In this document: piece after piece, positions 9,034 to 18,231 of the stretch
Layout: each line of letters starts with the position of its first letter
Position numbering within the stretch: position 1 is the first letter of the stretch
Source: Methanoculleus sp.
GTDB taxonomy: Archaea > Halobacteriota > Methanomicrobia > Methanomicrobiales > Methanomicrobiaceae
Assembly (NCBI GenBank): GCA_011048835.1
Contig: DSDF01000036.1
Coordinates: forward strand, 1 to 44,591
Length of the DNA stretch: 44,591 bases
Direction of reading: 5' to 3'
Notes under the pieces: model-generated
What the model was told of the DNA's origin: nothing
Databases searched by the model: none
The model's input: the letters and a program-made list of their open reading frames with translations, nothing else
Translations under genes and position numbers: made by a program

Positions 9034-9308
9034 GATGGACAATAGGTCCCGGATGACAAATATTTTTCTTGAATTATAACCGGGAGTCTGACACCGGGCT
9101 ATCTGGTATACCATCGATGCTGTCTTGGCCATGATACACTCGATGATAAACCATATATTGATTCTGTGCCCTCTGCACTTTCGCGGGCACCATCGCTGCG
9201 GTGGGCAGCACCCGGCAAGACCGGTGGCGCCTGCAAGAAATCCCTGGGATTCCGGGAGTGGAAAAATGAAAAAGGAGGTGAGCTAGAGTTTGCACCTGGC
9301 AGTTGTAT

Positions 9309-9710
9309 TCAGGGAATCAGCACCCTGTCCAGTATGTGAATGATGCCGTTCGTCGCTTCGATGTCGGGTTGGATTACCCGCGCGTCGCCGATCATGACGT
9401 TGTTACCTTCTACCCTCACAGGAATCTCCTGACCGAGAAGCGTCCTGATCGTTTTCATCTCCCTGACGTCGTTCGAGGTGTAGATGCCGGATGCCACATG
9501 ATATTTGAGTACATTTGCGAGTTGATCGCGATCATGCATCAGTGCATCCAGTTTTTCCTCCGGTAATGCATCAAATGCGGCATCGTTCGGTGCACAGACC
9601 GTGAACGGGCCCTGACCGCTTAATACGTCTTCCAGACCGGCAGTCTGCACTGCCCTGACAAGTGTATTGAACGTACCTGCTTCCTGTGCCGTCTCGACAA
9701 TATTCTTCAT
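9309..9710 (-). CDS. Fasciclin (FAS1) domain protein
   Basis: A single FAS1 domain of 133 residues. The H1 motif reads GPFTVCAPNDAAFDALP (about residues 34-50), the YH motif is KYHV, and the end is TNGIIHILDRVLIP. No signal peptide or anchor is present, unusual for a domain that commonly mediates adhesion outside the cell, so it is either intracellular or exported by an unrecognised route. The start is firm: GGAGGAG lies 6 bases before the ATG. A TATA-like box at 9757-9764 on the same strand would start a transcript about 25 bases ahead of the ATG, so it is probably monocistronic. Confidence 0.9.
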   Translation of the reverse strand: MKNIVETAQEAGTFNTLVRAVQTAGLEDVLSGQGPFTVCAPNDAAFDALPEEKLDALMHDRDQLANVLKYHVASGIYTSNDVREMKTIRTLLGQEIPVRVEGNNVMIGDARVIQPDIEATNGIIHILDRVLIP

Positions 9711-9756
9711 GATTTCTCCTCCGGCCCGGAGCGGGCCACCAATCTATCTACAGGTA

Positions 9757-9764
9757 TAGTATAA
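9757..9764 (-). promoter_or_regulatory. TATA box of fasciclin gene
   Basis: Read on the minus strand the box is TTTATACT. It sits about 50 bases before the ATG at 9710, leaving room for a transcript start near 9735 and a leader containing the GGAGGAG ribosome site. Confidence 0.5.
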
Positions 9765-9880
9765 ATGAATTATTATACTATATTGGTGGATTATGCGGAT
9801 TCCATGCTCGACATTCCTTTTCCGGGGAAAACCATGCATGATGTGCATCTCCCCGCCTGCACCTGGGTGATTGGACGGTG

Positions 9881-10330
9881 TCAGGGGCGCACGATCAGCG
9901 TGGATATTGGGCTGTGTTCGACCACATACGAGCTGACGCTCCCGAGAAGAAGACGGTCGAGCCTGCTCCTGCCCACCGACCCGAGAACAATAATGTCGGC
10001 AGCAAGTTGCTGTGCAAGACGGATAATTTCGCTGCGTGCGTCCCCTGTCTGTATATGGATGCGGATCTCTGCTCCTATTTCTTCGGCAATACTCTCCATT
10101 CTGTGCTGCATGTGTTCGGTTTCTTTGTCAATGATTGTTGCCAGCGCGTCGTAGGTGGGATCGATCCTGGAGTATGCCGGTGTGGGGGGTGTGAGAGGAT
10201 AGTTCTTTGGAGGCGCAACATAGAGGGCGTGGAGTTCAGCGTTCAGCTCTTTGCCGAGGTGTAGTGCTTTCCTGAAGGCCTTCTCACCTGTAGCCGAGCC
10301 ATCCATGGCGACGAGTAATCTGGCTACCAT
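9881..10330 (-). CDS. Universal stress protein, UspA family
   Basis: Small cytoplasmic alpha/beta protein of 149 residues, the usual size of one UspA domain. It begins with RLLVAMDGSATGEKAF, and the nucleotide-binding motif G-x2-G-x9-G-S is present as GSVGRSRLDRLLLGSVSS around residues 119-136, so it is probably of the ATP-binding class. The start at 10330 places the first beta-strand right at the N-terminus; the frame continues upstream to 10507 but that part looks non-coding. No partner gene; a remnant of a CNNM/CorC-type protein lies divergently upstream. Confidence 0.9.
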   Translation of the reverse strand: MVARLLVAMDGSATGEKAFRKALHLGKELNAELHALYVAPPKNYPLTPPTPAYSRIDPTYDALATIIDKETEHMQHRMESIAEEIGAEIRIHIQTGDARSEIIRLAQQLAADIIVLGSVGRSRLDRLLLGSVSSYVVEHSPISTLIVRP

Positions 10331-10602
10331 TGAATCGACTCTCTGGGCAGGATCGGTATTAATTATTGTGAAATACCCTGGCGCCACCGCAACGCCCTTC
10401 AAATCATTGCAGGGTCGAATTCCAGTATTATGCCTTCGTCTGCTCATAATGTCTTGATTGGGGTGTGTGAATGTCTGTGTCTGAGCGGTGATGACGGACA
10501 TCGTCATGTTCCCTCCTTCTTGTGCTTACGTACGGGTTCTTCGCCCTCTCTGAAATGCCGTACTATCGGTGATGCGGGCCCTCCTGCACCGGCGGTCAGA
10601 AC

Positions 10603-11084
10603 GTGGCGATGAAGATTCCCGGGTTGCGCTGGGCCTTGCGGAGAGCATTTTTTGTCCCGGAGAGTATAGCCGTCTTGCGAGTTCATAAAGTGTTCAAAAA
10701 GACCGGGACGACCATCGTCCTCGCCAACGACGAGTATGGTTGCATCGAGGGTCTGGTACCCATCAATGTCCGTCTTGAATCCATCATTGGCGATATCCCC
10801 TCTAGAAATGGGGAAATTGCGGAATCACGCATCCTCCAGCGTGACAGCAGATTGTGGCTGACTGACGGTGCGCTGGGTATCGTAAAATTCGGGGGACGCT
10901 TCTCTCTCGACCCGCTTCCCGGTGAGGAGAGAGGCGACTTTTCGTCGCTCGGCGGTTGTTTGATGATGCAGCATGGGTCCCTCCTCCACCGGGTGACCGC
11001 TTTGTGGTGAGTGGATGGCAGTTCGTGGTCGTGCATATGGACGGGAACCGGGTGGTCAAGGTGCGGGTCACCTGGCGCGCGTAG
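10603..11084 (+). pseudogene. Remnant of CNNM/CorC-type CBS-pair protein, C-terminal half
   Basis: The plus strand encodes the end of a hemolysin-C/CorC (CNNM) protein. The second CBS domain is recognisable by FFVPESIAVLRV, then ANDEYGCIEGLVPINV and IIGDIPSR. The transporter-associated (CorC_HlyC) domain follows: LPGEERGDF, LGGCLMMQHG. The frame is then lost at the GGG run 10975-10977; adding one G restores PPPPGDRF, and then HMDGNRVVKVRVTW to a TAG at 11082-11084. The membrane DUF21 domain and first CBS domain are absent upstream, so this is a truncated relic even if the frameshift is a sequence error. Several normally conserved positions are altered, as expected for decay. Confidence 0.75.
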
Positions 11085-11131
11085 TCCGCAGGGGCGAGGA
11101 TTTGATGCGAAACCGCCAACTCCTCGAACGT

Positions 11132-11536
11132 TCACATCCCGTTTAAGAAGAGATCCATTCCGTTGTTATCGTATGCTTCTGCAAAGACTTCCGCAAGATC
11201 AAACTCTGTTTCCGGCATGTAGGGGGCTGATTTTTTGACAAGAATGCGCTGGATCTTTGCCCTGATCTCGGGCGGCCGCTCTGCGATGATGCTTCGGAGC
11301 AGGGCACTATGCCCCGGCAGGTTTTTTGTCGAATGCCAGCACTGGGCACACATGACCACCACCTGGCGCTCGTTTATCCTGCTGCTCTCACCAATCGCAT
11401 GTACTTCGAGAATATACCGTGGATACTCGCGTTTACAACATTCGCACCGGTTGGCGCAGGCCCTCATGATATGCTTCTGTTGAATGTCGCTGAGAACCCG
11501 CCCCACTCCCCCATGCGTACGGGCAGGTGGTTCCAT
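11132..11536 (-). CDS. HNH-like zinc-ribbon protein
   Basis: A 134-residue protein with a metal-site core of two Cys-x-x-Cys pairs: CECC (about residue 31) and CAQC (about residue 64), spaced by EVHAIGES. Cys-pairs flanking an EVHAI strand resemble HNH endonuclease-like folds (the family often reads LEVHHI), but the second catalytic His/Asn is not clear, so nuclease activity is uncertain. The C-terminal half is charged and helical. The ATG at 11536 has GGGTG upstream; a longer frame to 11626 looks non-coding. It stands alone downstream of nothing obvious. Confidence 0.6.
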   Translation of the reverse strand: MEPPARTHGGVGRVLSDIQQKHIMRACANRCECCKREYPRYILEVHAIGESSRINERQVVVMCAQCWHSTKNLPGHSALLRSIIAERPPEIRAKIQRILVKKSAPYMPETEFDLAEVFAEAYDNNGMDLFLNGM

Positions 11537-11921
11537 GCGCACCCTTATGATGCTATGGTATTTTGGTTTTTCCCCGATTCGCGGCTGCCAGGTGACCCGG
11601 AGGAGCCGCTGCAATATACATTCCACTCCCAGGCGCCCGCCCGGGGGTCTTACGGTGTCTCTGAAGTGCCGGTCCGTGGATCGAAGTGTTCATTCCCACG
11701 CTTCCGTGTTTTCATGACCTTCGAGCATTTGTAACAGGCATGGTCCTGTATGCAACCATTACGAGTCGTGGGGCGCAATCCCTCTCATCGCCGTGCATCG
11801 TTTCACGTCACCGGAGGTCAGTCGAACCGGATAACCTGCGAAATGGCTATATCACCGGATTTCCCGGGTATGGCGTATCCATGTGGGGTATTGTTGCACC
11901 GAAATCGGACTATCCGGTGTC

Positions 11922-12092
11922 TTACCTCTCCCGATGGATCCACTGCCAGTAGTCGATGCCGATGAGGATGAGAAGGATACACAACCCGCCGAGAAGAATC
12001 GGAAATTCCGCTCTGGTGCGGAAGATCACAGTGACCACGACGATGACGATGCCAAGCATTATCCCGGTAAATGCAGCAATGGCAACTGTCAT
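11922..12092 (-). CDS. Small two-helix membrane protein, 56 residues
   Basis: A short gene on the minus strand encoding two hydrophobic helices (about residues 3-23 and 31-48) separated by RTRAEF, with the tail YWQWIHRER. Composition is clearly that of a membrane protein and not chance. The ATG at 12092 has no ribosome site. Just upstream, another frame reads MPAFDDPPYRNRLLKGRARL from 12189; removing one base near 12117-12119 would join it to this frame and give a product of about 88 residues. Either the short form is real or the longer one is broken by an indel. Family not recognised. Confidence 0.6.
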   Translation of the reverse strand: MTVAIAAFTGIMLGIVIVVVTVIFRTRAEFPILLGGLCILLILIGIDYWQWIHRER

Positions 12093-12670
12093 TGGCTGTA
12101 TTTGTGCGCTCAGTAGGTCTCACCCCCATCAAACGTGCCCGCCCCTTGAGCAGGCGATTCCGGTAGGGTGGGTCATCAAATGCAGGCATTAATTTACCGA
12201 TATGCACTGAAGAAACCATGCCTTATCCAACCATCAGGCCGGCGCGACGGCGCAGATCGCTCCATGAAGAAGTGGGTGCCAGTTGGTATCCTGCGGTGCC
12301 GTGCGTGAGAATGGCAGGTATGCGGCATGTATGGCCCCTTGTTTTTAATTATCCCTGCGCTCCGTTGATGCACGTATCGCTACCTTTATGCGTGATGATG
12401 GTCCAGTGTATAAAAATACCGTGGTTTGAATCTTAATTCGTATTTAGCCCGCATATTTCTGGATAATTATAAAAATTGGGCTCAAATGGGATTTTTATCT
12501 ACTTTTCCCTGCGTTCGTCTTTATTACTTATTCTCTGCTATATCTCATAATTTTATTATTTTTTGCTATAAAATATATTATAAGTATGTAATAAATAATA
12601 TATTTTGTTCATCGTGTCCCAGTGCTACTGCACGGTGAAAAGTCTTATTAATCTTGGAAATGTATCTATT

Positions 12671-12686
12671 ACGATATTTATATCGT
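12671..12686. promoter_or_regulatory. Inverted repeat with embedded TATA in mcr upstream region
   Basis: ACGATAT and ATATCGT form 7-base arms around a TT centre, and the middle TTTATAT looks like a TATA box. It lies in a 360-base AT-rich stretch (12420-12780) that holds no gene on either strand and precedes mcrB by over 200 bases. It may be an operator, a distal promoter or just AT-rich symmetry. Confidence 0.35.
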
Positions 12687-12763
12687 GATTTTGGCCCCTA
12701 TTAATCAGATTTTTCTATAATAAATTATTATTTTTTGCTAACAATATACCAGTAATTAGGAAA

Positions 12764-12771
12764 TTTTATAT
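12764..12771 (+). promoter_or_regulatory. TATA box candidate for the mcrBGA operon
   Basis: TTTTATAT in AT-rich context. It would start transcription near 12795 and give a leader of about 110 bases before the mcrB ATG at 12907. Long mcr leaders are known in methanogens; the choice of this box over the one at 12675-12683 is inference. Confidence 0.45.
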
Positions 12772-12906
12772 CTTCTAGTCATTTATCTTTACTGTCCCAA
12801 AAGCGGGACTTGCATTGGTACTATTCAGGGATTTCGGCGCTGGAATGCGTCCGGCGTCCCTAGTGACAGGACTGTATTGCATAATGGGTAAATGGATGGT
12901 AATTTT

Positions 12907-14211
12907 ATGGCAAAATATGCAGAAACCATCGATCTCTACTCTGATGATGGCAAGATCCTGAAGAGCGGTGTGACGCTCGACAGGATCAGCCCGCTGGTGA
13001 ACCCCGCAACCAGCAAGATCATCGATCTGACGAAGAGAACGATTAACGTCAACCTTGGGGGTATCGAAACCGCCCTCAAGACCGGAAAGCTTGGAAAGGG
13101 AAAGATCAGGGGCCGTGAACTGGACCTTCCGATCATGGAGAACAAGGACGCGCTCGTCGCCAGGATCAGGGAAATGGTGCAGGTAGAAGAGGGCGACGAT
13201 ACCGAGATCCTTGAGTTCAACAATGGCAAGCTGCTGCTGGTGCAGGTGCCCCGAAAGCGCCTCGACAACGCAGCAACCTACGATGCAGCCATCACGTCTG
13301 TGGCGTCCGCGGTGACCTACGCGATCGTCGACCAGTTCGACATCGATGCGTTCAACGCCTCCACCGTCAAGGCGGCAACATGGGGCGGCTACCCCCACAC
13401 GCAGGATATGAACGGCGCTCTCGTGACCTCGATCCTCAACATTCCCCAGAACAATGAAGGTCTCGGCTACGCGCTCCGCAACATCCCCGTCAACCACGTG
13501 GTCATGATGACCAACAGGAACGCCATGCAGGGTGCGGCACTCTCCTCGACCCTCGAGATGGCAGGCGAATTCGAGATGGGCATGGGTATCGGGCCGTTCG
13601 AGCGCAACCTCCTGCTCAGCTACGCCTACCAGGGACTGAACGCAAACAACATGATCTACGACCTGGTCAAGGCCAACGGCGAGAGCGGAACCATCGGAAC
13701 GGTTGTCCAGTCGGTCGTCGAGCGGGCTATCGAAGACAGGGTTATTGCGCCCGGCAAGAAGGGCGGGTACTTCCAGTTCTACGACACCAGGGACCCGATG
13801 CTCTGGAACGCCTATGCGGCAGCAGGCAGCATGGCCGCGACCATCGTCAACTGCGGTGCAGGCCGTTTCGCACAGGCAGTCTCCTCGACGCTGCTGTATT
13901 TCAACGATCTGCTCGAGCACGAGACCGGTCTGCCCAGCACCGACTTCGGCCGGGTAATGGGAACTGCGGTCGGCTTCTCCTTCTTCAGCCACTCCATCTA
14001 CGGTGGCGGTGGTCCGGGTATCTTCAACGGAAACCACGTCGTGACGCGCCACGCCAACGGCGTTGCCATTCCGTGTGTGGTTGCCGCCGCAGCGATGGAT
14101 GCGGGCACCCAGATGTTCTCGCCGGAAAGCACGTCCAAGGTCTTCCAGGACACCTACGGCAAGATCGATGTGTTCAACAAGCCGATTGATCAGATCGCAA
14201 ACGGAGCCTGA
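12907..14211 (+). CDS. mcrB: Methyl-coenzyme M reductase, beta subunit
   Basis: Beta subunit of the alpha2-beta2-gamma2 enzyme that forms methane from methyl-coenzyme M and coenzyme B. The 434-residue product begins with KYAETIDLYSDDGK and shows the conserved GGYPHTQDMNGALV, NHVVMMTNRNAMQGAAL and GGGGPGIFNGNHVVTRH segments, the last lining the F430 channel. Length is that of the family. GGATGGT lies a few bases before the ATG at 12907; an in-frame ATG at 12892 is inside that ribosome site and is rejected. First gene of the operon; mcrG begins only 12 bases after its stop, so mcrD and mcrC are absent from their usual places. Confidence 0.97.
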   Translation: MAKYAETIDLYSDDGKILKSGVTLDRISPLVNPATSKIIDLTKRTINVNLGGIETALKTGKLGKGKIRGRELDLPIMENKDALVARIREMVQVEEGDDTEILEFNNGKLLLVQVPRKRLDNAATYDAAITSVASAVTYAIVDQFDIDAFNASTVKAATWGGYPHTQDMNGALVTSILNIPQNNEGLGYALRNIPVNHVVMMTNRNAMQGAALSSTLEMAGEFEMGMGIGPFERNLLLSYAYQGLNANNMIYDLVKANGESGTIGTVVQSVVERAIEDRVIAPGKKGGYFQFYDTRDPMLWNAYAAAGSMAATIVNCGAGRFAQAVSSTLLYFNDLLEHETGLPSTDFGRVMGTAVGFSFFSHSIYGGGGPGIFNGNHVVTRHANGVAIPCVVAAAAMDAGTQMFSPESTSKVFQDTYGKIDVFNKPIDQIANGA

Positions 14212-14223
14212 GGAGGAATAAAA

Positions 14224-14988
14224 ATGGCATATACACCACAGTATGGTCCCGGTACATCTGTTGTTGCTGACAACCGACGCAGGCAGATGAACCCCACTAC
14301 CGAGCTCGCGAAAGTTCGCGACATCAATGAAGAGGACATTGTGCTGATTCTCGGCCACCGCGCCCCCGGGTCCGCATATCCCACCGCACACCCCCCGCTC
14401 ACCGAACAGGTTGAGCCCGACTGTCCGATGCGCAAGCTGGTAAAACCCACCGCCGGTGCAAAGGCAGGCGACCGTGTCCGCTATATCCAGTTCGCCGACT
14501 CGATGTTCAACGCACCCAGCCAGCCGTACCAGCGTACCTACACCGAGTGCTACCGCTTCCGCGGTATTGACCCCGGCACACTCTCCGGCCGCCAGATCGT
14601 GGAGTGCCGCGAGCGTGACCTCGAACAGTACTCCAAGTTCCTGATCGAGACCGAAATGTTCGACCCTGCACTGGTCAGTGTCCGCGGTGCCACCGTGCAC
14701 GGGCACTCCCTGCGCCTCGCAGAAGACGGGATGCAGTTCGATATGCTCCAGCGCTGCGTTCTGGGAGATAATGGCGTCGTCCGCTACGTCAAGGACCAGA
14801 TCGGTGTTCCCCTCGATCGCGAGGTTGAGGTCGGCAAGCCGATGGACGAGGAATGGCTCAAGGCACACTCAACGATCTTCCACTCGCTCGTCGGTACCCC
14901 CCTGCGTGAGGATCCGGAATATATCGAATACTTGCAGCGCATTCACACGCTGAGGACAAAATACGGCTTTATGCCGAAAGAGGAGTGA
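14224..14988 (+). CDS. mcrG: Methyl-coenzyme M reductase, gamma subunit
   Basis: Gamma subunit of methyl-coenzyme M reductase, 254 residues. It starts with [23 protein letters not shown] and has the conserved [24 protein letters not shown]-like segment (here [15 protein letters not shown]) and the [21 protein letters not shown] core (visible as [19 protein letters not shown]). GGAGG lies 6-10 bases upstream of the ATG. It is 12 bases after mcrB and 5 bases before mcrA, consistent with one transcript and tight coupling of the three subunits. Confidence 0.97.
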   Translation: MAYTPQYGPGTSVVADNRRRQMNPTTELAKVRDINEEDIVLILGHRAPGSAYPTAHPPLTEQVEPDCPMRKLVKPTAGAKAGDRVRYIQFADSMFNAPSQPYQRTYTECYRFRGIDPGTLSGRQIVECRERDLEQYSKFLIETEMFDPALVSVRGATVHGHSLRLAEDGMQFDMLQRCVLGDNGVVRYVKDQIGVPLDREVEVGKPMDEEWLKAHSTIFHSLVGTPLREDPEYIEYLQRIHTLRTKYGFMPKEE

Positions 14989-14993
14989 TTTCA

Positions 14994-16700
14994 ATGGCAA
15001 AAATTGAGCGAGCACAAAAACTCTTCCTTGACTCCTTAAAAGAGAAGTTCCAGGGTGAGGACCCTGAATCCGAGAGGACCACCTTCTACCGCTTCGACGG
15101 TGTCCGCCAGTCCCCGCGCAAGCGGGAGTTCATGAAGGCCACCGAGGCAATCGAGAAAGAACGCGGCATCTCCATGTACGACCCCGAGCGCTGCCATCTC
15201 GGCGGCATTCCGATGGGCCAGCGCCAGCTGATGACCTACCAGGTCAGCCAGTCCGGCGTCTTCGTGGAGGGTGATGACCTGCACTTCGTCAACAACGCCG
15301 CCATGCAGCAGTTCTGGGACGACATCCGCAGGACGGTCATCGTCGGGATGGACATGGCTCATGCAACCCTGCAGAAGCGCCTTGGAAAGGAGGTCACCCC
15401 CGAGACGATCAACGAATACCTGCACATCCTGAACCACGCCATGCCCGGTGCAGCTGTGGTCCAGGAGCACATGGTGGAGACCCACCCCGGAATTGTGGAC
15501 GACTGCTACGTCAAGGTCTTTACCGGCGACGCGGAGATGGCCGACGATATCGAGTCCCAGTTCCTGATCGACGTCGAAAAGCTCTTCCCGGCAGATCAGG
15601 CCGAAGAGCTCAACGCCGACATCGGCAAATCCCTCTACCAGGCAATCCACATCCCGACCATCGTATCGAGGACCTGTGACGGTGGAACCACCAGCCGCTG
15701 GTCCGCCATGCAGATCGGTATGTCCTACATTGCCGCCTACCGGATGTGCGCCGGTGAGGCAGCAGTCGCTGACCTTTCCTACGCCGCAAAGCACGCCGGT
15801 GTCGTGCAGATGGCCTCGCTTCTGCCCGCACGGCGCGCCCGCGGTCCGAACGAGCCCGGCGGTATCAAGTTCGGGGTCTTCGGCGATATCGTACAGGCAA
15901 ACCGCAAGTACCCCAACGACCCCGCCCGCGCCTCGCTCGAGGTCGTCGGCGCCGGCGTGATGCTCTTCGACCAGATCTGGCTCGGATCCTACATGTCCGG
16001 CGGTGTCGGGTTCACCCAGTATGCAACTGCAGCCTACACCGACAACATCCTCGACGAGTTCACCTACTACGGTATGGACTACCTCAAGCAGAAGTACGGC
16101 TTCGATTACACCACCCCGTCCCCCGAGCAGATCATCAAGCCGACCCAGGAGATCGTCAACGATCTCGCCACCGAGGTTACCATTAACGCCATGGAGCAGT
16201 ACGAGCAGTTCCCGACCCTGATGGAGGACCATTTCGGCGGTTCCCAGCGTGCCGGCGTTATCGCCGCAGCATCCGGCCTGACCTGTTCGATCAGTACCGG
16301 CAACTCCAACGCTGGCCTGAACGGATGGTACCTCTCCATGATCGTCCACAAGGACGCATGGTCGCGTCTTGGCTTCTTCGGCTATGACCTGCAGGACCAG
16401 TGCGGTTCCGCAAACTCGCTCTCCATGGAGCCCGACCGCGGCGCAATGGGAGAACTGCGCGGACCGAACTACCCGAACTACGCAATGAACGTCGGCCATC
16501 AGGGTGAGTACGCGGCAATCGTTGCCGGCGCTCACTACGGACGCAACGACGCGTACTGTTTCGAGCCCCTCGTGAAGGTCACCTTTGCGGATCCCTCCCT
16601 CAAGTTCGACTTTGCCGAGCCGCGCCGTGAGTTTGCACGCGGTGCAATCCGTGAGTTCATGCCTGCCGGCGAGCGGTCCCTGATCATCCCGGTGCGGTAA
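14994..16700 (+). CDS. mcrA: Methyl-coenzyme M reductase, alpha subunit
   Basis: Catalytic subunit, 568 residues. Residues to note: the F430 axial glutamine in [10 protein letters not shown] (Gln157), the histidine that is N-methylated in other methanogens (KHAGV, His267), the arginine that is C-methylated ([10 protein letters not shown], Arg283), the glutamine in GGSQRAG (Gln418), the glycine made into thioglycine in [13 protein letters not shown] (Gly463) and the cysteine in the same motif (Cys470). The tyrosine before thioglycine in Methanothermobacter is Phe here, a common variant. Start ATG 14994 follows GGAGTGAT by 5 bases; the frame's earlier GTG at 14985 overlaps mcrG. The [22 protein letters not shown] region fits Methanomicrobiales-type McrA. 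Confidence 0.98.
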   Translation: MAKIERAQKLFLDSLKEKFQGEDPESERTTFYRFDGVRQSPRKREFMKATEAIEKERGISMYDPERCHLGGIPMGQRQLMTYQVSQSGVFVEGDDLHFVNNAAMQQFWDDIRRTVIVGMDMAHATLQKRLGKEVTPETINEYLHILNHAMPGAAVVQEHMVETHPGIVDDCYVKVFTGDAEMADDIESQFLIDVEKLFPADQAEELNADIGKSLYQAIHIPTIVSRTCDGGTTSRWSAMQIGMSYIAAYRMCAGEAAVADLSYAAKHAGVVQMASLLPARRARGPNEPGGIKFGVFGDIVQANRKYPNDPARASLEVVGAGVMLFDQIWLGSYMSGGVGFTQYATAAYTDNILDEFTYYGMDYLKQKYGFDYTTPSPEQIIKPTQEIVNDLATEVTINAMEQYEQFPTLMEDHFGGSQRAGVIAAASGLTCSISTGNSNAGLNGWYLSMIVHKDAWSRLGFFGYDLQDQCGSANSLSMEPDRGAMGELRGPNYPNYAMNVGHQGEYAAIVAGAHYGRNDAYCFEPLVKVTFADPSLKFDFAEPRREFARGAIREFMPAGERSLIIPVR

Positions 16701-16758
16701 GATCAACTCTCAACCATTTTTTGCACGTTTCTGCTTCATTCACAAAAAAGATCGATAC

Positions 16759-16786
16759 ATCCCCTCGAATCAGGGATACCTTTTTT
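16759..16786 (+). terminator. Hairpin plus T-run after mcrA
   Basis: ATCCC at 16759-16763 pairs with GGGAT at 16773-16777, followed by six T at 16781-16786. It lies 60 bases after the mcrA stop and is the best candidate for the operon's terminator. A T-rich stretch at 16716-16722 is an alternative end site. Confidence 0.5.
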
Positions 16787-16822
16787 AGGGAGAAGTGAAT
16801 GCGCACCTCGACCCAGAATGAT

Positions 16823-16857
16823 CCGGCTCAGGAGAGGTCCCATATCTCTTGAGCCGG
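16823..16857. other. Strong 13-base stem-loop downstream of mcr operon
   Basis: CCGGCTCAGGAGA at 16823-16835 pairs with TCTCTTGAGCCGG at 16845-16857 (one G-U pair in RNA), with a nine-base loop. It lies in the 307-base gap between mcrA and dinB, which are convergent. No gene was found in the gap. It could protect the 3' end of either message or be a structured RNA element. Confidence 0.5.
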
Positions 16858-17007
16858 GCGGCTATCCTTAGCCTATTGATACTCCCCTCGTCCGGGTTTA
16901 ATTCTTTTGAATTTTCTCTTGCATGGAAATAGCCGGGGAATTTCACTCGATTGTCAAAAAAGGATGTATTCCCATTGCCGCCCCCTTCGCCCCCTTCAGG
17001 CGCTCCC

Positions 17008-18110
17008 TTAAAAAAATTCATCAATCGTTGCCTGCCGGTCTGCGTTCTGGTCAAATCGTGCGAGGCGTATTCCGATAAGGCGGATCTTCTGGTCACCGAG
17101 GAATTCCTGAATGAGCATTCTTGCGATGCGCTGGATGCTCGTGAGATCGGAGATGAAGTGGTCGGCGGTGTAGGACCTGGTATGGGTGACAAATCCTGCG
17201 AAACGGACTTTGATGGTGAGGTTCCTCAACTGCAGACCCTGCCCTGTCAGGGTTGCGTGCACATCCCCGGCAAGCGTGTCCAGGCTCGAAAGTATTACGT
17301 TGGGATCGCCGATATCTTCCGCAAATGTCACCTCTCTGCCGATGGATTTTCTCATCCCCTTCTCCCGAACCTCGCGGCGGTCGATCCCCCGGGCCAGCTC
17401 CTGCATTGCGATTCCTCCCCTGCCAAACCGTGCAATCAGTTCCTGCACGTCGAATGCGGCAAGCTGCCCGATGGTGATGATCCCCATGGTGCCAAGGACC
17501 ATGGCGGTTTTTTTCCCGATGCCAGGTATGGTGCCGACCTTCATCGGCGAGAGGAAGTCCGCCACTCCTTCAGGCCTCACCACTGTTAACCCATCCGGTT
17601 TCTGGTAATCGGAGGCAATTTTTGCGACGGTTTTGCCCGGCCCGATCCCGATCGAACAGGTGATGCCCTCCTCTGCCCGGATATCCTCCTTGATCACCCG
17701 TGCATACGCCTCGGCAGCGTCGTAGTTCGAAAGGCCGCTGATATCAAGGTACGCCTCGTCAATGCTCACCTGCTGGAACGAATCGGCGTACTTCCTGAGA
17801 ATCCTCATGACCTTCGCCGATACCGCATGATAGAGGGGAAAATTGACCGGCAGGAACACCGCATGCGGGCAGAGCTGGTAGGCCTTCGAGATGGGCATGC
17901 CCGAATGGATGCCGTACTTTCGCGCTTCGTACGAGCAGTGCTCACCACGCCCCGCCCCTGCCCCTGTTTCGGGTCGGCTCCCACCACCACCTGTTTGCCC
18001 TTCAGCTCGGGATGTTCCCGCACCTCTACCGAGGCGAAAAAACTGTCCATGTCGACATGGAGAATGATCCTGCCCGGCGGCGGGGGTTCGGCGTCGCGTG
18101 ATTCCCTCAT
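17008..18110 (-). CDS. dinB: Y-family DNA polymerase IV, frameshifted near 17934
   Basis: Translesion polymerase of the DinB/Dpo4 family. The N-terminal part (18110 to about 17934) carries the first catalytic site [13 protein letters not shown] and GRGVVSTA. The frame is then lost; from 17931 downward another frame continues with [22 protein letters not shown], the second catalytic site [11 protein letters not shown], the helix-hairpin-helix ([11 protein letters not shown]), and the little-finger domain. Restoring one base (GCTTCGTAC in place of GCTCGTAC) makes a continuous protein of about 366 residues. The C-terminus QATIDEFF is a PCNA-binding PIP box. One missing base is the only defect, so a sequencing error is as likely as gene loss. 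Last gene of the leftward operon with egtD. Confidence 0.85.
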
Positions 18111-18231
18111 GCGGTCCGGCATAGCTCCATGATCATTGGGATCCGTCGCGCCTTTATGTGTTCCTGCACGCTGTGAAGGTGGGGTGCGAGGCATCTCTCT
18201 TTCGGCGAAGGGAGCCGGACGCGCATGGGAT

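Noticed and set aside
10683-11135. Minus-strand frame that at first looked like a response-regulator start in a nearby frame (ILVVGEDDG)
   Set aside because: The plus strand carries clear CNNM/CorC motifs at the same place, so the resemblance is an antisense accident.
12775-14868. Minus-strand open frame of 697 codons opposite mcrB and mcrG
   Set aside because: It is the mirror of strongly biased mcr codons; no family features, and it crosses two certain genes.
15036-16706. Minus-strand open frame of 556 codons opposite mcrA
   Set aside because: Antisense shadow of a highly conserved gene; composition rich in Val/Gly/Leu/His typical of such shadows.
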